Notes under the pieces: generated by a model | Database searches by the model: none | Told to the model about the DNA's origin: nothing | Seen by the model: the letters and a program-made list of their open reading frames with translations, nothing else | Assembly: GCF_032164335.1 (NCBI RefSeq) | Contig: NZ_CP134152.1 | Location: 372,001-436,000 of the forward strand | Direction: 5' to 3' | Source of the DNA: Winslowiella toletana | GTDB taxonomy: Bacteria > Pseudomonadota > Gammaproteobacteria > Enterobacterales > Enterobacteriaceae | DNA length: 64,000 nucleotides | Translations under genes and position numbers: made by a program | Shown here: in pieces, positions 27,065 to 36,402 of the stretch | How the letters are laid out: each line of letters opens with the position of its first letter | How positions within the stretch are numbered: the stretch's first letter is position 1

Positions 27065-27254
27065 CCTGTTATTTTTTTACTGTGTCCTTTCGCCTAGACT
27101 ATCGGGTTATCTGTCGATTTAAAAGTATCAGAATTGAAAAATACCTGCCGCCTCACAAATTCATTGTCAAATTTCTTTGAGCGTTGCAGAAATATCTAAA
27201 GGGATTAATTAACCGCGTATTGAAACAGATAAATATAATAAATAAAGAAATAAT

Positions 27255-27285
27255 AGTCAGGAACAAATATACACTGTTCCTGACT
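27255..27285 (-). terminator. Terminator after prkB
   Basis: On the minus strand an 11-bp perfect stem (AGTCAGGAACA, 27255-27265, with TGTTCCTGACT, 27275-27285) is followed by an A/T-rich ATTATTTCTTT tract, 10 bases after the prkB stop. The 190 bases between it and the array contain only a weak -35-like TTGACA (minus, 27165-27170). Confidence 0.65.
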
Positions 27286-27295
27286 GATTAAGCGA

Positions 27296-28165
27296 TTACT
27301 CGATTTTCCTGCCTTCCATCAGGCGTTTAACCAGTGGCCCCATAATCAATTCCATCGCCAGACCCATTTTTCCGCCCGGTACTACCAGGGTGTTAATATG
27401 CGAAATAAATGAGCCTTGCAGCATCGCTAACAGGTAAGGGAAGTCGATATCTTCCAGGCCCCGGAAATGGATTACGACGAAACTTTCATCCAGCGACGGT
27501 ATATCGCGCGCAGCAAACGGATTCGAGGTATCTACCGTTGGCACGCGTTGAAAGTTGATATGAGTGCGCGAAAACTGAGGTGTGATGAAATTGATGTAAT
27601 CTTCCATTGAACGCACCACCGAATCCATCACCGCTTCGCGTGAGTGGCCGCGTTCACTGGTGTCGCGCACCAGTTTCTGAATCCACTCAAGGTTAACGAT
27701 CGGCACCACTCCCACCAGCAGATCCACTTTCTCTGCCACATTATGCTGTTGGGTTACCACTCCGCCGTGCAGTCCTTCATAAAACAGTACATCGGTCGGC
27801 TCCGGCAGGGGCTGCCACGGGGTGAATGTTCCGGGTACCTGGTTCCACGGCACCGCTTCATCATAGGTGTGCAGATATTTGCGCGATTTGCCGCTGCCAT
27901 TGAGACCATACTCAACAAACGTCTGCTCCAGCAGGCCAAAATCATTGGCGTCCGGACCAAAGTAGCTGATGTGGCGACCTAAATCACGCGCTTTGCGAAT
28001 CGCCATATCCATCTCTGGACGGGTAAAACGGTGAAAGCTGTCGCCTTCAAGTTCGGCAGCGTGCAGATTCAGCTGCTGGAAAATTTTACGGAAGGCGAGA
28101 CTGGTGGTCGTGGTTCCTGCACCACTTGAACCGGTAACGGCGATAACCGGATGCCTGGCTGACAT
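27296..28165 (-). CDS. prkB: Phosphoribulokinase-like protein PrkB
   Basis: A 289-residue P-loop kinase of the phosphoribulokinase/uridine kinase family. The Walker A motif GSSGAGTTT is at residues 12-20, and VLFYEGLHGGVV and RDTSERGHSREAV follow. No Rubisco or Calvin-cycle gene is nearby; the enterobacterial protein's substrate is not settled. It lies upstream of the array and downstream of yheU, as in the backbone order yhfA-prkB-yheU-yheT, so the hcp island interrupts the yhfA-prkB junction. Confidence 0.95.
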   Translation of the reverse strand: MSARHPVIAVTGSSGAGTTTTSLAFRKIFQQLNLHAAELEGDSFHRFTRPEMDMAIRKARDLGRHISYFGPDANDFGLLEQTFVEYGLNGSGKSRKYLHTYDEAVPWNQVPGTFTPWQPLPEPTDVLFYEGLHGGVVTQQHNVAEKVDLLVGVVPIVNLEWIQKLVRDTSERGHSREAVMDSVVRSMEDYINFITPQFSRTHINFQRVPTVDTSNPFAARDIPSLDESFVVIHFRGLEDIDFPYLLAMLQGSFISHINTLVVPGGKMGLAMELIMGPLVKRLMEGRKIE

Positions 28166-28235
28166 AATAAGCTCCCTGTGAAGGTGGGGCGATGAGCATT
28201 GTTAACACGTTTCCAGCAGTAAAGTCATTGGCCTT

Positions 28236-28454
28236 TTATTCGCGCAACTGGCCACGTGGCATGATATTGACCGTTTCATGCAATTCGGACCATACCAGCA
28301 CGGCTTCACCATTTTTCAGCTGGCGACGGACATCTTCAACTTTACGTTCCAGCGAACGCTCTTGCTCGCCATAATCGGTGCCTTCACGCAGCACAAAGGA
28401 TTCAATCAGATTTTCCAGCGCCTCGGGCGTCAGATCTTGCCAGGGAATAATCAC
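28236..28454 (-). CDS. yheU: UPF0270 protein YheU
   Basis: A 72-residue conserved protein of unknown role. It begins [29 protein letters not shown] (first 20 residues are the family hallmark) and continues with a charged helix containing KVEDVRRQL. It lies 3 bases after the yheT stop on the same strand, so the two are co-transcribed. Confidence 0.93.
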   Translation of the reverse strand: MIIPWQDLTPEALENLIESFVLREGTDYGEQERSLERKVEDVRRQLKNGEAVLVWSELHETVNIMPRGQLRE

Positions 28455-28457
28455 AGC

Positions 28458-29474
28458 TTAGTTATCCAGATAGTGAGAAAGCCATTGCGGAATACGCTGT
28501 TCAAGCCACATTTGTGGCTGGCGCAGAGTGCCGCCAACAAAGCCGACGTGTCCGCCATTTTTAGTTAGTTGATACTCAATGTTAGCAGGTAGTTTACTGA
28601 GATCGGGAATAACGGCGTCCGTCATAAAGGGATCGTCCTGCGCGTGGATGATCAGTAGCGGTTTAACCACCGCTGGCAGCAGCGGCAGCGCGCTACAGCG
28701 GCGGTAGTAGTCGAGCGCATCATTAAAACCGTGGGCGCGCGCGGTAATAGCATCATCGAAATCGCGCAGTTTCTTCAGTGCCTTAAGCTGGTGCAGATCG
28801 ATCGGCAGGGTTCCCGGCCAGCGCAACAGCTTTCTTTCGGCATTCTGCTTCAGCAGCTTTAGCAGGTAACGTTGGTAAACGCGGGAGAAACCTTGCTCAA
28901 GGCGTTCACTGCAGGGTTCCAGCATCAGCGGTGCTGAGACCACCACGCCAGCATCCAGCAAACACTCTTCACCCTGCTGGCCCATCAGGTAAGCCAGCAT
29001 ATTGCCGCCCAACGATACGCCGACCGCAGCGGTCGGCACTTTTCCCAGCGTGTCCTGCATCCACTGCAAAAAGTAGCTGGCGTCGCTGGTTTCTCCAGAG
29101 TGATAGATGCGCTGCAGGCGATTGGGTTCGCCGCTACAACCGCGAAAATGCATCACTACGCCGAGCCAGCCGCGTTCTTTCCACGTCTGCAACAGCCCAT
29201 GAGCATAAGGACTGTGAAAACTGCCTTCAAGACCATGAAACAGCACCGCTCGCGGTTTTCCACGTGCCTGTGCCGGGTCTTCACTCCAGGCTAAATCGAC
29301 AAAGTCGCCGTCAGGCAGAGTCAGCCGCTGCCAGTGGGGCTGAAGCAAAATACGACGCCGAATCAGCCGCGGCAACACCGTTTGCAGATGTGGATTACCC
29401 ATGCCAGGCATCGGATTAAATGAATCATCAGCTGCGGGATTAAATTTCATGTTCAGAAGGCTTGTACGATCCAT
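28458..29474 (-). CDS. yheT: Alpha/beta hydrolase YheT
   Basis: A 338-residue hydrolase of the YheT/ABHD1-3 family. The nucleophile Ser is in GVSLGGNMLAYL, the oxyanion region is FHGLEGSFHSPYAHG, the acid is probably Asp in HAQDDPFMT and the base His is in NGGHVGFVGG. The natural substrate is unknown; esterase activity is inferred. An in-frame ATG 8 codons downstream (29450) is an alternative start. It is followed closely by yheU. Confidence 0.93.
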   Translation of the reverse strand: MDRTSLLNMKFNPAADDSFNPMPGMGNPHLQTVLPRLIRRRILLQPHWQRLTLPDGDFVDLAWSEDPAQARGKPRAVLFHGLEGSFHSPYAHGLLQTWKERGWLGVVMHFRGCSGEPNRLQRIYHSGETSDASYFLQWMQDTLGKVPTAAVGVSLGGNMLAYLMGQQGEECLLDAGVVVSAPLMLEPCSERLEQGFSRVYQRYLLKLLKQNAERKLLRWPGTLPIDLHQLKALKKLRDFDDAITARAHGFNDALDYYRRCSALPLLPAVVKPLLIIHAQDDPFMTDAVIPDLSKLPANIEYQLTKNGGHVGFVGGTLRQPQMWLEQRIPQWLSHYLDN

Positions 29475-29532
29475 ATCACACTGTTAGCTTCGATGGGTTA
29501 GCAATCGTTTGGGGGTGAGGAGCACCCGTTTC

Positions 29533-30135
29533 ATGGAACTGAGTCTTTTTCTGTCGATGCTGGGCTTTTTGTGGGTCGCCGCAATTACACCTGGCCCTAA
29601 TAATATGTTACTCACCGCCTCCGGCGCCAATTTCGGTTTTCTTCGCTCACTGCCGTTGATGATTGGAATTATGCTCGGTATGCAGGCGATGCTGCTGTTA
29701 GTGGCGTTTGGCGTTGGTGGTTTACTGCTGATCTATCCTTCACTGCATCTTATCCTGAAAATCGCCGGTAGCCTTTATCTGTTGTGGCTGGCATGGAAAA
29801 TTGGTTCAGCCAGTTACGAAAAGCTTGAGACCGGTGAAGGGCCGACTGCCCCGATGCCTTTCTGGCAGGGAGGGTTACTGCAACTGGTTAATCCGAAAGC
29901 CTGGTTAATGGCGCTCGGCGCGGTAGCCAGCTTTAGTCTGGCGGGTGAGGCTTACCGTAGTTCAGTGATGGCGATCAGTATTGGCATTGTGTCGGTGAAT
30001 ATTGTTTCCGGGATGATCTGGCTGGGCTTTGGAACGCTGATTGGCCGTATTCTGCGTAGCCGTCGTGCCTGGGCCATATTTAATATTTCGATGGGGCTGC
30101 TTACCGCGGCCTGCGTACTGCTTATCTGGCATTAA
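29533..30135 (+). CDS. LysE/RhtB-family amino-acid exporter
   Basis: A 200-residue inner-membrane protein with about six helices. The family signature AAITPGPNNMLLTASGANFG lies at residues 16-35, and GGLLQLVNPKAWLMALGA is the second conserved motif. Members export amino acids such as lysine, threonine or homoserine; the substrate here cannot be told. The start is at 29533 (MELSLFLSML), preceded by GAGGAG; the frame is open 8 codons further up. It is not part of the E. coli gene order at this place and may have arrived with tauABCD. A strong terminator follows. Confidence 0.9.
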   Translation: MELSLFLSMLGFLWVAAITPGPNNMLLTASGANFGFLRSLPLMIGIMLGMQAMLLLVAFGVGGLLLIYPSLHLILKIAGSLYLLWLAWKIGSASYEKLETGEGPTAPMPFWQGGLLQLVNPKAWLMALGAVASFSLAGEAYRSSVMAISIGIVSVNIVSGMIWLGFGTLIGRILRSRRAWAIFNISMGLLTAACVLLIWH

Positions 30136-30155
30136 TTTGCCGCACTTTCGTCACC

Positions 30156-30182
30156 AACCACCGCGAAGCGGTGGTTTTTTTT
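30156..30182 (+). terminator. Terminator after the LysE-family gene
   Basis: Perfect 9-bp stem AACCACCGC (30156-30164) with GCGGTGGTT (30168-30176), loop GAA, followed by six T. It is a classic rho-independent terminator that insulates tauA. Confidence 0.88.
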
Positions 30183-30351
30183 GCCTGCATTAAACCCGCC
30201 GTTTCCTTTGCCATTTTTTGCATGAGTTATGCGCAATAACTTCTAATGCGATTTTGTGCTTAAACAGAATTTTTAATTACTTATCGCCGGGTTAACTGTC
30301 GGTTAAAACTATCAGCAAATCACCTGATAACAATAACCAGCGGAGTCAAAC

Positions 30352-31332
30352 ATGGCGGGAAAATGGCGTAAATCTTTGGTTGCGGCAGCATTGTCACTGG
30401 CAGCGCTGAATGCGCACGCCGTCGATGTTACGGTGGCTTATCAAACTTCTGCCGAACCGGCAAAAGTTGCCCAGGCAGATAATACGTTTGCCAAAGAGAG
30501 TGGCGCAAAAGTCGACTGGCGCAAATTTGACAGTGGTTCCAGCGTGGTACGTGCACTGGCTTCGGGTGATGTGCAGATTGGTAATATTGGCTCCAGCCCG
30601 CTGGCGGTTGCTGCCAGTCAGCAGGTGCCGATTGAAGTTTTCCTGCTGGCTTCGCAACTCGGTAACTCTGAAGCGCTGGTCGTGAAAAAAGAGATTACCT
30701 CACCTAAAGATCTGATTGGCAAGCGCATTGCGGTGCCGTTTATTTCGACGACGCATTACAGCCTGCTGGCAGCGCTGAAACATTGGGGCATCAAGCCTGG
30801 CCAGGTCCAGATCATTAACCTGCAACCTGCGGCAATTACTGCCGCCTGGCAGCGTGGCGATATCGATGGTGCCTATGTCTGGGCGCCGGCAGTTAACGAA
30901 CTGGAGAAGGAAGGCCATGTGCTGACCGATTCCGCCCAGGTCGGTCAGTGGGGATCGCCAACGCTGGATGTGTGGGTGGTGCGTAAAGACTTTGCTCAGC
31001 AGCATCCAGAGGTGGTAACCGCCTTTGCCCGTAGCGCGCTGGCCGCGCAGAAAGCCTATCTCGATAACCCGGAGCAGTGGCTGAAAGCTGACGATAACCT
31101 CAGCAAACTGTCGCGCCTGAGCGGTGTGCCGAATGAGCAGGTTCCGGGGCTGGTAAAAGGGAATACCTACCTGACCGCAGCGCAACAGGTTACTCAACTG
31201 GGGCAGCCGGTTGATAAAGCGATTATCGATACGGCGAAGTTCCTGAAAGAGCAGGGTAAAGTGCCGCAGGTGGCAACGGACTATAGCGATTATGTTACCG
31301 ATCGCTTTGTTAAACCACTCGCTAATCAGTAA
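30352..31332 (+). CDS. tauA: Taurine ABC transporter substrate-binding protein
   Basis: Periplasmic taurine/alkylsulfonate-binding protein of 326 residues. A signal peptide is evident (basic MAGKWRK, hydrophobic core, cleavage after AHA near residue 23), and the mature protein begins VDVTVAYQTSAEP. Family segments include NIGSSPLAVAASQ and IAVPFISTTHYSLLAAL. It opens the four-gene tauABCD operon for use of taurine as a sulfur source. In E. coli this operon is activated by CysB and Cbl; no such site was identified in the 169 bases upstream. Confidence 0.96.
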   Translation: MAGKWRKSLVAAALSLAALNAHAVDVTVAYQTSAEPAKVAQADNTFAKESGAKVDWRKFDSGSSVVRALASGDVQIGNIGSSPLAVAASQQVPIEVFLLASQLGNSEALVVKKEITSPKDLIGKRIAVPFISTTHYSLLAALKHWGIKPGQVQIINLQPAAITAAWQRGDIDGAYVWAPAVNELEKEGHVLTDSAQVGQWGSPTLDVWVVRKDFAQQHPEVVTAFARSALAAQKAYLDNPEQWLKADDNLSKLSRLSGVPNEQVPGLVKGNTYLTAAQQVTQLGQPVDKAIIDTAKFLKEQGKVPQVATDYSDYVTDRFVKPLANQ

Positions 31333-31341
31333 GGCGCGCCT

Positions 31342-32109
31342 ATGTTATCTGTCTCTCATTTGCATGCCCGCTACGATGGTCATCTGGCGCTACAGGATAT
31401 CAATCTGTCGATTGATTCCGGGGAGTTACTGGTGGTGCTGGGGCCGTCGGGCTGTGGCAAAACCACCTTACTCAATCTGATTGCCGGTTTTTTAGCGCCG
31501 GAATCCGGCTCTATCACGCTCGAAGGTAAAACCATTACCGGGCCCGGCGCCGAGCGTGGCGTGGTGTTTCAGCATGAGGGATTGCTGCCGTGGCGTAACG
31601 TACTGGATAACGTGGCGTTTGGCCTGCAGCTGGCGGGCGTCAGTAAAACGGAGCGGCGGGCGGTTGCGCAGCGCATGCTGAATAAAGTCGGGCTGGAAGG
31701 GGCAGAAAAGCGCTATATCTGGCAGCTTTCCGGCGGTATGCGGCAGCGCGTCGGTATTGCCAGAGCACTGGCCGCCGATCCGCAGCTATTACTACTCGAC
31801 GAGCCGTTTGGTGCGCTCGATGCTTTTACCCGCGAGCAGATGCAGGAACTGTTGCTGAAGCTGTGGAGTGAAAGCGGTAAACAAGTATTGCTGATTACTC
31901 ATGATATTGAAGAAGCGGTGTTTCTCGCCAGTGAGCTGATTCTGCTGTCGCCGGGCCCCGGACGCATTATCGAACGCCTGTCGCTCGATTTTGGGCGTCG
32001 TTACGCTGACGGTGAATCCTGCCGCTCAATCAAATCCGATCCGCGCTTTATTGAGCGCCGTGAATATGTTCTCAGTCAGGTGTTTCAGCAACGCGAGGTG
32101 TTCTCATGA
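31342..32109 (+). CDS. tauB: Taurine ABC transporter ATP-binding protein
   Basis: ATPase subunit of taurine import, 255 residues. The Walker A motif GPSGCGKTT is near residue 35, the signature [15 protein letters not shown] near 133, Walker [13 protein letters not shown] and the switch His in LITHD. It starts 9 bases after tauA and overlaps tauC by 4 bases. Confidence 0.97.
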   Translation: MLSVSHLHARYDGHLALQDINLSIDSGELLVVLGPSGCGKTTLLNLIAGFLAPESGSITLEGKTITGPGAERGVVFQHEGLLPWRNVLDNVAFGLQLAGVSKTERRAVAQRMLNKVGLEGAEKRYIWQLSGGMRQRVGIARALAADPQLLLLDEPFGALDAFTREQMQELLLKLWSESGKQVLLITHDIEEAVFLASELILLSPGPGRIIERLSLDFGRRYADGESCRSIKSDPRFIERREYVLSQVFQQREVFS

Positions 32110-32936
32110 GTTCACTGATTAATGACAAAGTGACGACGCCAGCGGCATCGAAACTGCGCTGGCCACTGTCGCGCCAGCTGACGCTCAGCGCCGCCACTCT
32201 GCTGGTGCTGTTAGCCATCTGGTGGAGTGTTACTGCGCTGAAGCTGATTAGTCCGCTGTTTCTACCAGCGCCACAACAGGTATTGCATCAGTTGCTGACC
32301 GTCGCCAGTGCGCAAGGTTTTATGGATGCGACCTTATGGCAGCATCTGGCGGCCAGCCTGACGCGAATTCTGATCGCGCTGTTCGCCGCGGCGTTAATCG
32401 GCATTCCGGTTGGAATCGCGATGGGGCTGAACGCCACGGTTCGCGGCATTCTTGATCCACTGATTGAGCTGTACCGTCCGGTGCCGCCGCTGGCTTATCT
32501 GCCACTGATGGTTATTTGGTTTGGCATCGGCGAAACTTCAAAAATCTTACTGATCTATCTGGCGATCTTCGCACCGGTGGCGCTTTCAGCGCTGGCAGGA
32601 GTGAAAAGCGCCCAGCAGGTGCGGCTGCGTGCGGCACGTTCGCTGGGTGCCAGCCGCTGGCAGGTGCTGTGGTATGTAGTATTGCCCGGTGCGTTGCCGG
32701 AGATTTTAACCGGGCTGCGTATTGGGCTGGGCGTTGGCTGGTCGACACTGGTGGCAGCCGAGCTGATCGCGGCCACACGCGGGCTGGGCTTTATGGTGCA
32801 GTCTGCCGGTGAGTTTCTTGCCACTGACGTGGTGCTGGCTGGCATTGCTGTGATTGCGGTAATCGCATTTACCTTAGAACTGGGTCTGCGCGCGCTACAG
32901 CGTCGTCTGACACCCTGGCATGGAGTTGTACAATGA
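32106..32936 (+). CDS. tauC: Taurine ABC transporter permease
   Basis: Inner-membrane permease of 276 residues with about six helices. The ATPase-coupling EAA loop is [26 protein letters not shown] (first part around residue 178). The start ATG overlaps the tauB stop (ATGA), and its own stop overlaps tauD, so the whole operon is translationally coupled. Confidence 0.96.
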   Translation: MSSLINDKVTTPAASKLRWPLSRQLTLSAATLLVLLAIWWSVTALKLISPLFLPAPQQVLHQLLTVASAQGFMDATLWQHLAASLTRILIALFAAALIGIPVGIAMGLNATVRGILDPLIELYRPVPPLAYLPLMVIWFGIGETSKILLIYLAIFAPVALSALAGVKSAQQVRLRAARSLGASRWQVLWYVVLPGALPEILTGLRIGLGVGWSTLVAAELIAATRGLGFMVQSAGEFLATDVVLAGIAVIAVIAFTLELGLRALQRRLTPWHGVVQ

Positions 32937-33784
32937 ACGAACGTCTCACTATCACCGCGCTCGGCCCTTACATCGGGGCAGAAGTCAGTAATCTTGATTT
33001 GGCTCGTCCATTGAGCGATGCCCAGTTTGAACAGCTGTATCATGCGATGATTCGCCATCAGGTACTGTTTTTTCGCCAGCAGCCGCTGACTCCGGTGCAG
33101 CACCGGGCGCTGGCCGCGCGCTTTGGCGATCTGCATATCCATCCGGTTTATCCACATGCCGCCGATGTTGAAGAGATTATCGTGCTGGATACCCATGACA
33201 ATAATCCGCCGGATAATGATAACTGGCATACCGACGTCACCTTTATCGACACGCCACCCGCCGGGGCGATTCTCGCCGCCAGGCATCTGCCGGACAGCGG
33301 CGGCGACACCCTGTGGGCCAGTGGAATTGCGGCATATGAGGCACTTTCCGCGCCGATCAGAACGCTATTGAGTGGTTTACAGGCCGAGCATGACTTCACC
33401 AAATCTTTCCAGGAGTTTAAACATCGTGGCAGCGAAGCAGAGCATGCGCGCTGGAAAAAAGCGGTGGCCAGTAATCCGCCGCTGCTGCATCCGGTAATCC
33501 GCACTCATCCGGTCAGCGGCAAACAGGCGCTGTTCGTCAATGAGGGTTTTACCACCCGTATTGTGGATTTAACGCAGAAAGAGAGTGATGCACTGCTGGC
33601 ATTTCTGTTTGCGCATATCACCAAGCCTGAATTTCAGGTGCGCTGGCGCTGGCAGCAGGATGATGTAGCGATCTGGGATAACCGGGTGACGCAGCATTAT
33701 GCCAATGCTGACTATTTGCCACAAAGACGGATTATGCATCGGGCAACGATTTTAGGGGATAAACCGTTTTATCGTGCGGGATAA
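32933..33784 (+). CDS. tauD: Taurine dioxygenase
   Basis: Fe(II)/2-oxoglutarate-dependent oxygenase that converts taurine to aminoacetaldehyde and sulfite, releasing sulfur for assimilation. The 283 residues are the E. coli length. The facial triad is visible: His-x-Asp in [10 protein letters not shown] (near residue 99) and the distal His in [11 protein letters not shown] (near residue 256). The 2-oxoglutarate-binding Arg is the one in that last motif. It is the last gene of the operon. Confidence 0.97.
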   Translation: MNERLTITALGPYIGAEVSNLDLARPLSDAQFEQLYHAMIRHQVLFFRQQPLTPVQHRALAARFGDLHIHPVYPHAADVEEIIVLDTHDNNPPDNDNWHTDVTFIDTPPAGAILAARHLPDSGGDTLWASGIAAYEALSAPIRTLLSGLQAEHDFTKSFQEFKHRGSEAEHARWKKAVASNPPLLHPVIRTHPVSGKQALFVNEGFTTRIVDLTQKESDALLAFLFAHITKPEFQVRWRWQQDDVAIWDNRVTQHYANADYLPQRRIMHRATILGDKPFYRAG

Positions 33785-33791
33785 AGCAACA

Positions 33792-33809
33792 GGCGGCGAG
33801 AACGCCGCC
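33792..33809. terminator. Hairpin between convergent tauD and yheS
   Basis: GGCGGCG (33792-33798) pairs with CGCCGCC (33803-33809), loop AGAA. It lies between the two convergent stop codons. The following tract CGCTAACTCTTT is only weakly T-rich. Confidence 0.55.
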
Positions 33810-33819
33810 CGCTAACTCT

Positions 33820-35724
33820 TTATTCAGCCAGCATATTCTCCAGCTGCTCCTGCGCATCAAGCCATGCCATCTCGCACTCTTCAAGTGCTGACTTACTCTC
33901 GGCCTGGCTTTTCAGCGCGGCGGTTAAGTCGGCCTTACGGCTTTGCTCGTAAATCGCCGAATCAGCCAGCTGCTCTTCCGCTGCCGTCAGCTGCGCATTC
34001 AGCTTCTCCATCTGTTTTTCCAGCTGGGTAATCTGTTTGCGCAGCGGCTGCGTCTGGGTGCGCAATTCCGCCTCGCGACGTTTCTGGTCTTTGCGCGACT
34101 GGGCGCTGTTGGCGTTATCCAGTTTTGGTGTTGCATCCTGCTGGGCTTCTTGCTTCTGCACATCGCTCAGCCACTGCTGATAATCTTCCAGATCGCCTTC
34201 AAACACTTCCACTTTGCCGTCATGCACCAGGTACAGGTCGTCAGTGGTTGAACGCAATAAGTGACGATCGTGCGAGACCACCACCAGTGCGCCTTCAAAA
34301 TCGATTAACGCCTCGGTCAGCGCCTGACGCATATCGAGATCGAGGTGGTTGGTCGGTTCATCAAGCAGTAACAGGTTGGGGCGCTGCCAGACGATGAGCG
34401 CCAGAACCAGTCGCGCTTTTTCGCCACCGGAAAAACGTTCGGTCTTCTCGCTGACCTGATCGCCCTGGAAGCCAAAGCCGCCAAGATAATCACGTAACTG
34501 CTGTTCCAGCACTTTTGGCGCCAGACGCACCAGGTGTTGTAACGGCGATTCATCTGCCCGTAAGAATTCGAGCTGATGCTGGGCGAAGTAACCGAGCTTA
34601 ATTCCTTTGGCTAAACCGATATCGCCCTGCAATGGCGCCAGTTCACCAGCCAGCAGCTTGATCAGCGTTGATTTACCCGCGCCGTTGCGGCCCAGCAGGC
34701 CAATGCGTGAGCCGGGCACCAGGTTTAGCTTGATGGAGTTAAGAATCACCCGGTCTTGATAGCCAGCACTCACTTTTTCCATCTTCAGCAGTGGATTAGG
34801 CAAGCTTTCCGGCTGACGGAAACTGAAAGTGAACGGGTTATCGACGTGCGCCGGTGCAATCAGCTCCATACGCTCCAGCATTTTGATACGGCTTTGCGCC
34901 TGTTTCGCTTTGGTGGCCTGAGCGCGGAAACGATCGATATAGCTTTGTAAGTGCGCGACTTTTTGCTGCTGATGCTCAAACAGCGACTGCTGCTGCGCCA
35001 GCTTAGTCGCACGCTGACGTTCGAAGGAACTGTAGTTGCCGGTGTACTCAAACAGACCTTGCTGCTCGATATGCAAAATCTTATCGACTACCGGATCGAG
35101 GAAGTCGCGGTCGTGAGAGATCAGGATTAGCGTACCGGGATAGCTTTTCAGCCAGCGCTCCAGCCAGATCACCGCGTCAAGATCGAGGTGGTTTGTCGGT
35201 TCATCCAGCAGTAGCAGATCGGAACGAACCAGCAGCGCCTGTGCAAGATTCAGGCGCATGCGCCAGCCACCGGAGAAATCACTGACCGGGCGTTGCAGCT
35301 GTTCCTGACTGAAACCTAAGCCGTGCAGCAGGCTGGCTGCGCGCGACTGGATGGTCCACGCCTGAATTGCATCCAGCTTGCCGTGTAGCGTAGCGATGGC
35401 ATGACCATCGTTAATTTCATTGGCGTGCTGTAATTCGGATTCCAGCTGACGAAATTCACGGTCGCCGTCGATAACATACTCAATTGCCGGCACGTCAAGC
35501 GCGGGCGTCTCCTGATTAACCCAGGCCAGCGCCCAGTTAGTCGGATAAGTGAGTCTGCCCGCATCGGCGCTCATCTCGTTCTTCAGCAGCGACAGCAGGG
35601 TCGATTTTCCGCAGCCGTTCTTACCCACCAGCCCGACCTTCTGGCCTGGATTGATGGTGGCAGTAGCATTGTCCAGCAGCACGCGGATGCCGCGACGAAT
35701 TTGTAACGAGGAAAATACAATCAT
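33820..35724 (-). CDS. yheS: ABC-F family ATPase YheS
   Basis: Cytoplasmic ABC-F protein of 634 residues with two ATPase domains and no membrane part, the type that acts on ribosomes. Walker A motifs are GLVGKNGCGKST (near 33) and GLLGRNGAGKST (near 345), signatures are FSGGWRMRL and FSGGEKARL, and Walker B motifs are LLLLDEPTNHLDLD twice. A charged interdomain linker (about residues 240-300) and a C-terminal coiled coil (EAELRTQTQPLRKQITQLEK) are typical. It is divergent from kefG. Confidence 0.96.
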   Translation of the reverse strand: MIVFSSLQIRRGIRVLLDNATATINPGQKVGLVGKNGCGKSTLLSLLKNEMSADAGRLTYPTNWALAWVNQETPALDVPAIEYVIDGDREFRQLESELQHANEINDGHAIATLHGKLDAIQAWTIQSRAASLLHGLGFSQEQLQRPVSDFSGGWRMRLNLAQALLVRSDLLLLDEPTNHLDLDAVIWLERWLKSYPGTLILISHDRDFLDPVVDKILHIEQQGLFEYTGNYSSFERQRATKLAQQQSLFEHQQQKVAHLQSYIDRFRAQATKAKQAQSRIKMLERMELIAPAHVDNPFTFSFRQPESLPNPLLKMEKVSAGYQDRVILNSIKLNLVPGSRIGLLGRNGAGKSTLIKLLAGELAPLQGDIGLAKGIKLGYFAQHQLEFLRADESPLQHLVRLAPKVLEQQLRDYLGGFGFQGDQVSEKTERFSGGEKARLVLALIVWQRPNLLLLDEPTNHLDLDMRQALTEALIDFEGALVVVSHDRHLLRSTTDDLYLVHDGKVEVFEGDLEDYQQWLSDVQKQEAQQDATPKLDNANSAQSRKDQKRREAELRTQTQPLRKQITQLEKQMEKLNAQLTAAEEQLADSAIYEQSRKADLTAALKSQAESKSALEECEMAWLDAQEQLENMLAE

Positions 35725-35850
35725 AAGCGCCGTATCGTCAGAATATGTTAATTTATTGTCATCATAATCAGAATTTCGGAATGACCTATTCCGTTGCGTC
35801 GAGCATGGTAGCTGAAAACGTACACCATGACGACGATTGAAGGGGACAAG

Positions 35851-36402
35851 ATGTCGCAGCCACCTAAAGTTTTGCTGCTATATGCTCACCCGGAATCACA
35901 AGATTCGATAGCCAATCGCGTTTTGTTGCAGCCGGCGAAGCAGTTAGCCCACGTCACCGTGCACGATTTGTACGCGCACTATCCTGATTTTTTTATTGAT
36001 GTGAGTTACGAACAACAGCTGTTGCGTGAGCATCAAGTTATCGTGTTCCAGCATCCCCTTTATACCTACAGCTGCCCCGCGCTGCTGAAAGAGTGGCTGG
36101 ACCGCGTGTTGTCGCGCGGCTTTGCCAGCGGCGTCGGCGGCAATATGCTGGAAGGTAAATACTGGCGCAGTGTGGTGACGACCGGCGAGCCGGAAACGGC
36201 CTATCATCAGCATGGGCTGAATCGTTACCCGCTGTCGGAAATTATGCGTCCGTTTGAACTCACCGCACAAATGTGCCGGATGCACTGGATGACGCCGATG
36301 ATTATCTATTGGGCGCGCCGTCAGACACCGGAAGTGATGAAAAATTATGCGCGAGCTTACGGTGACTGGCTGGCATCACCGCTGCCGCATGGAGGTTTAT
36401 AA
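35851..36402 (+). CDS. kefG: Ancillary protein KefG of the KefB potassium efflux system
   Basis: A 183-residue flavodoxin-fold protein of the NQO1/KefF family, needed for full KefB activity during electrophile stress. Motifs are [11 protein letters not shown] at the N-terminus, [19 protein letters not shown] and a TTGEPETAY loop. The start is set at 35851 ([14 protein letters not shown]), behind GAAGGGGAC; an upstream ATG at 35827 is less likely. The stop is directly followed by the kefB start with no gap. Confidence 0.95.
   Translation: MSQPPKVLLLYAHPESQDSIANRVLLQPAKQLAHVTVHDLYAHYPDFFIDVSYEQQLLREHQVIVFQHPLYTYSCPALLKEWLDRVLSRGFASGVGGNMLEGKYWRSVVTTGEPETAYHQHGLNRYPLSEIMRPFELTAQMCRMHWMTPMIIYWARRQTPEVMKNYARAYGDWLASPLPHGGL

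Noticed and set aside
27065-27295. Promoter for the DUF3289 array
   Set aside because: A TTGACA occurs on the minus strand (27165-27170), but no good -10 lies at proper spacing, so no promoter is called.
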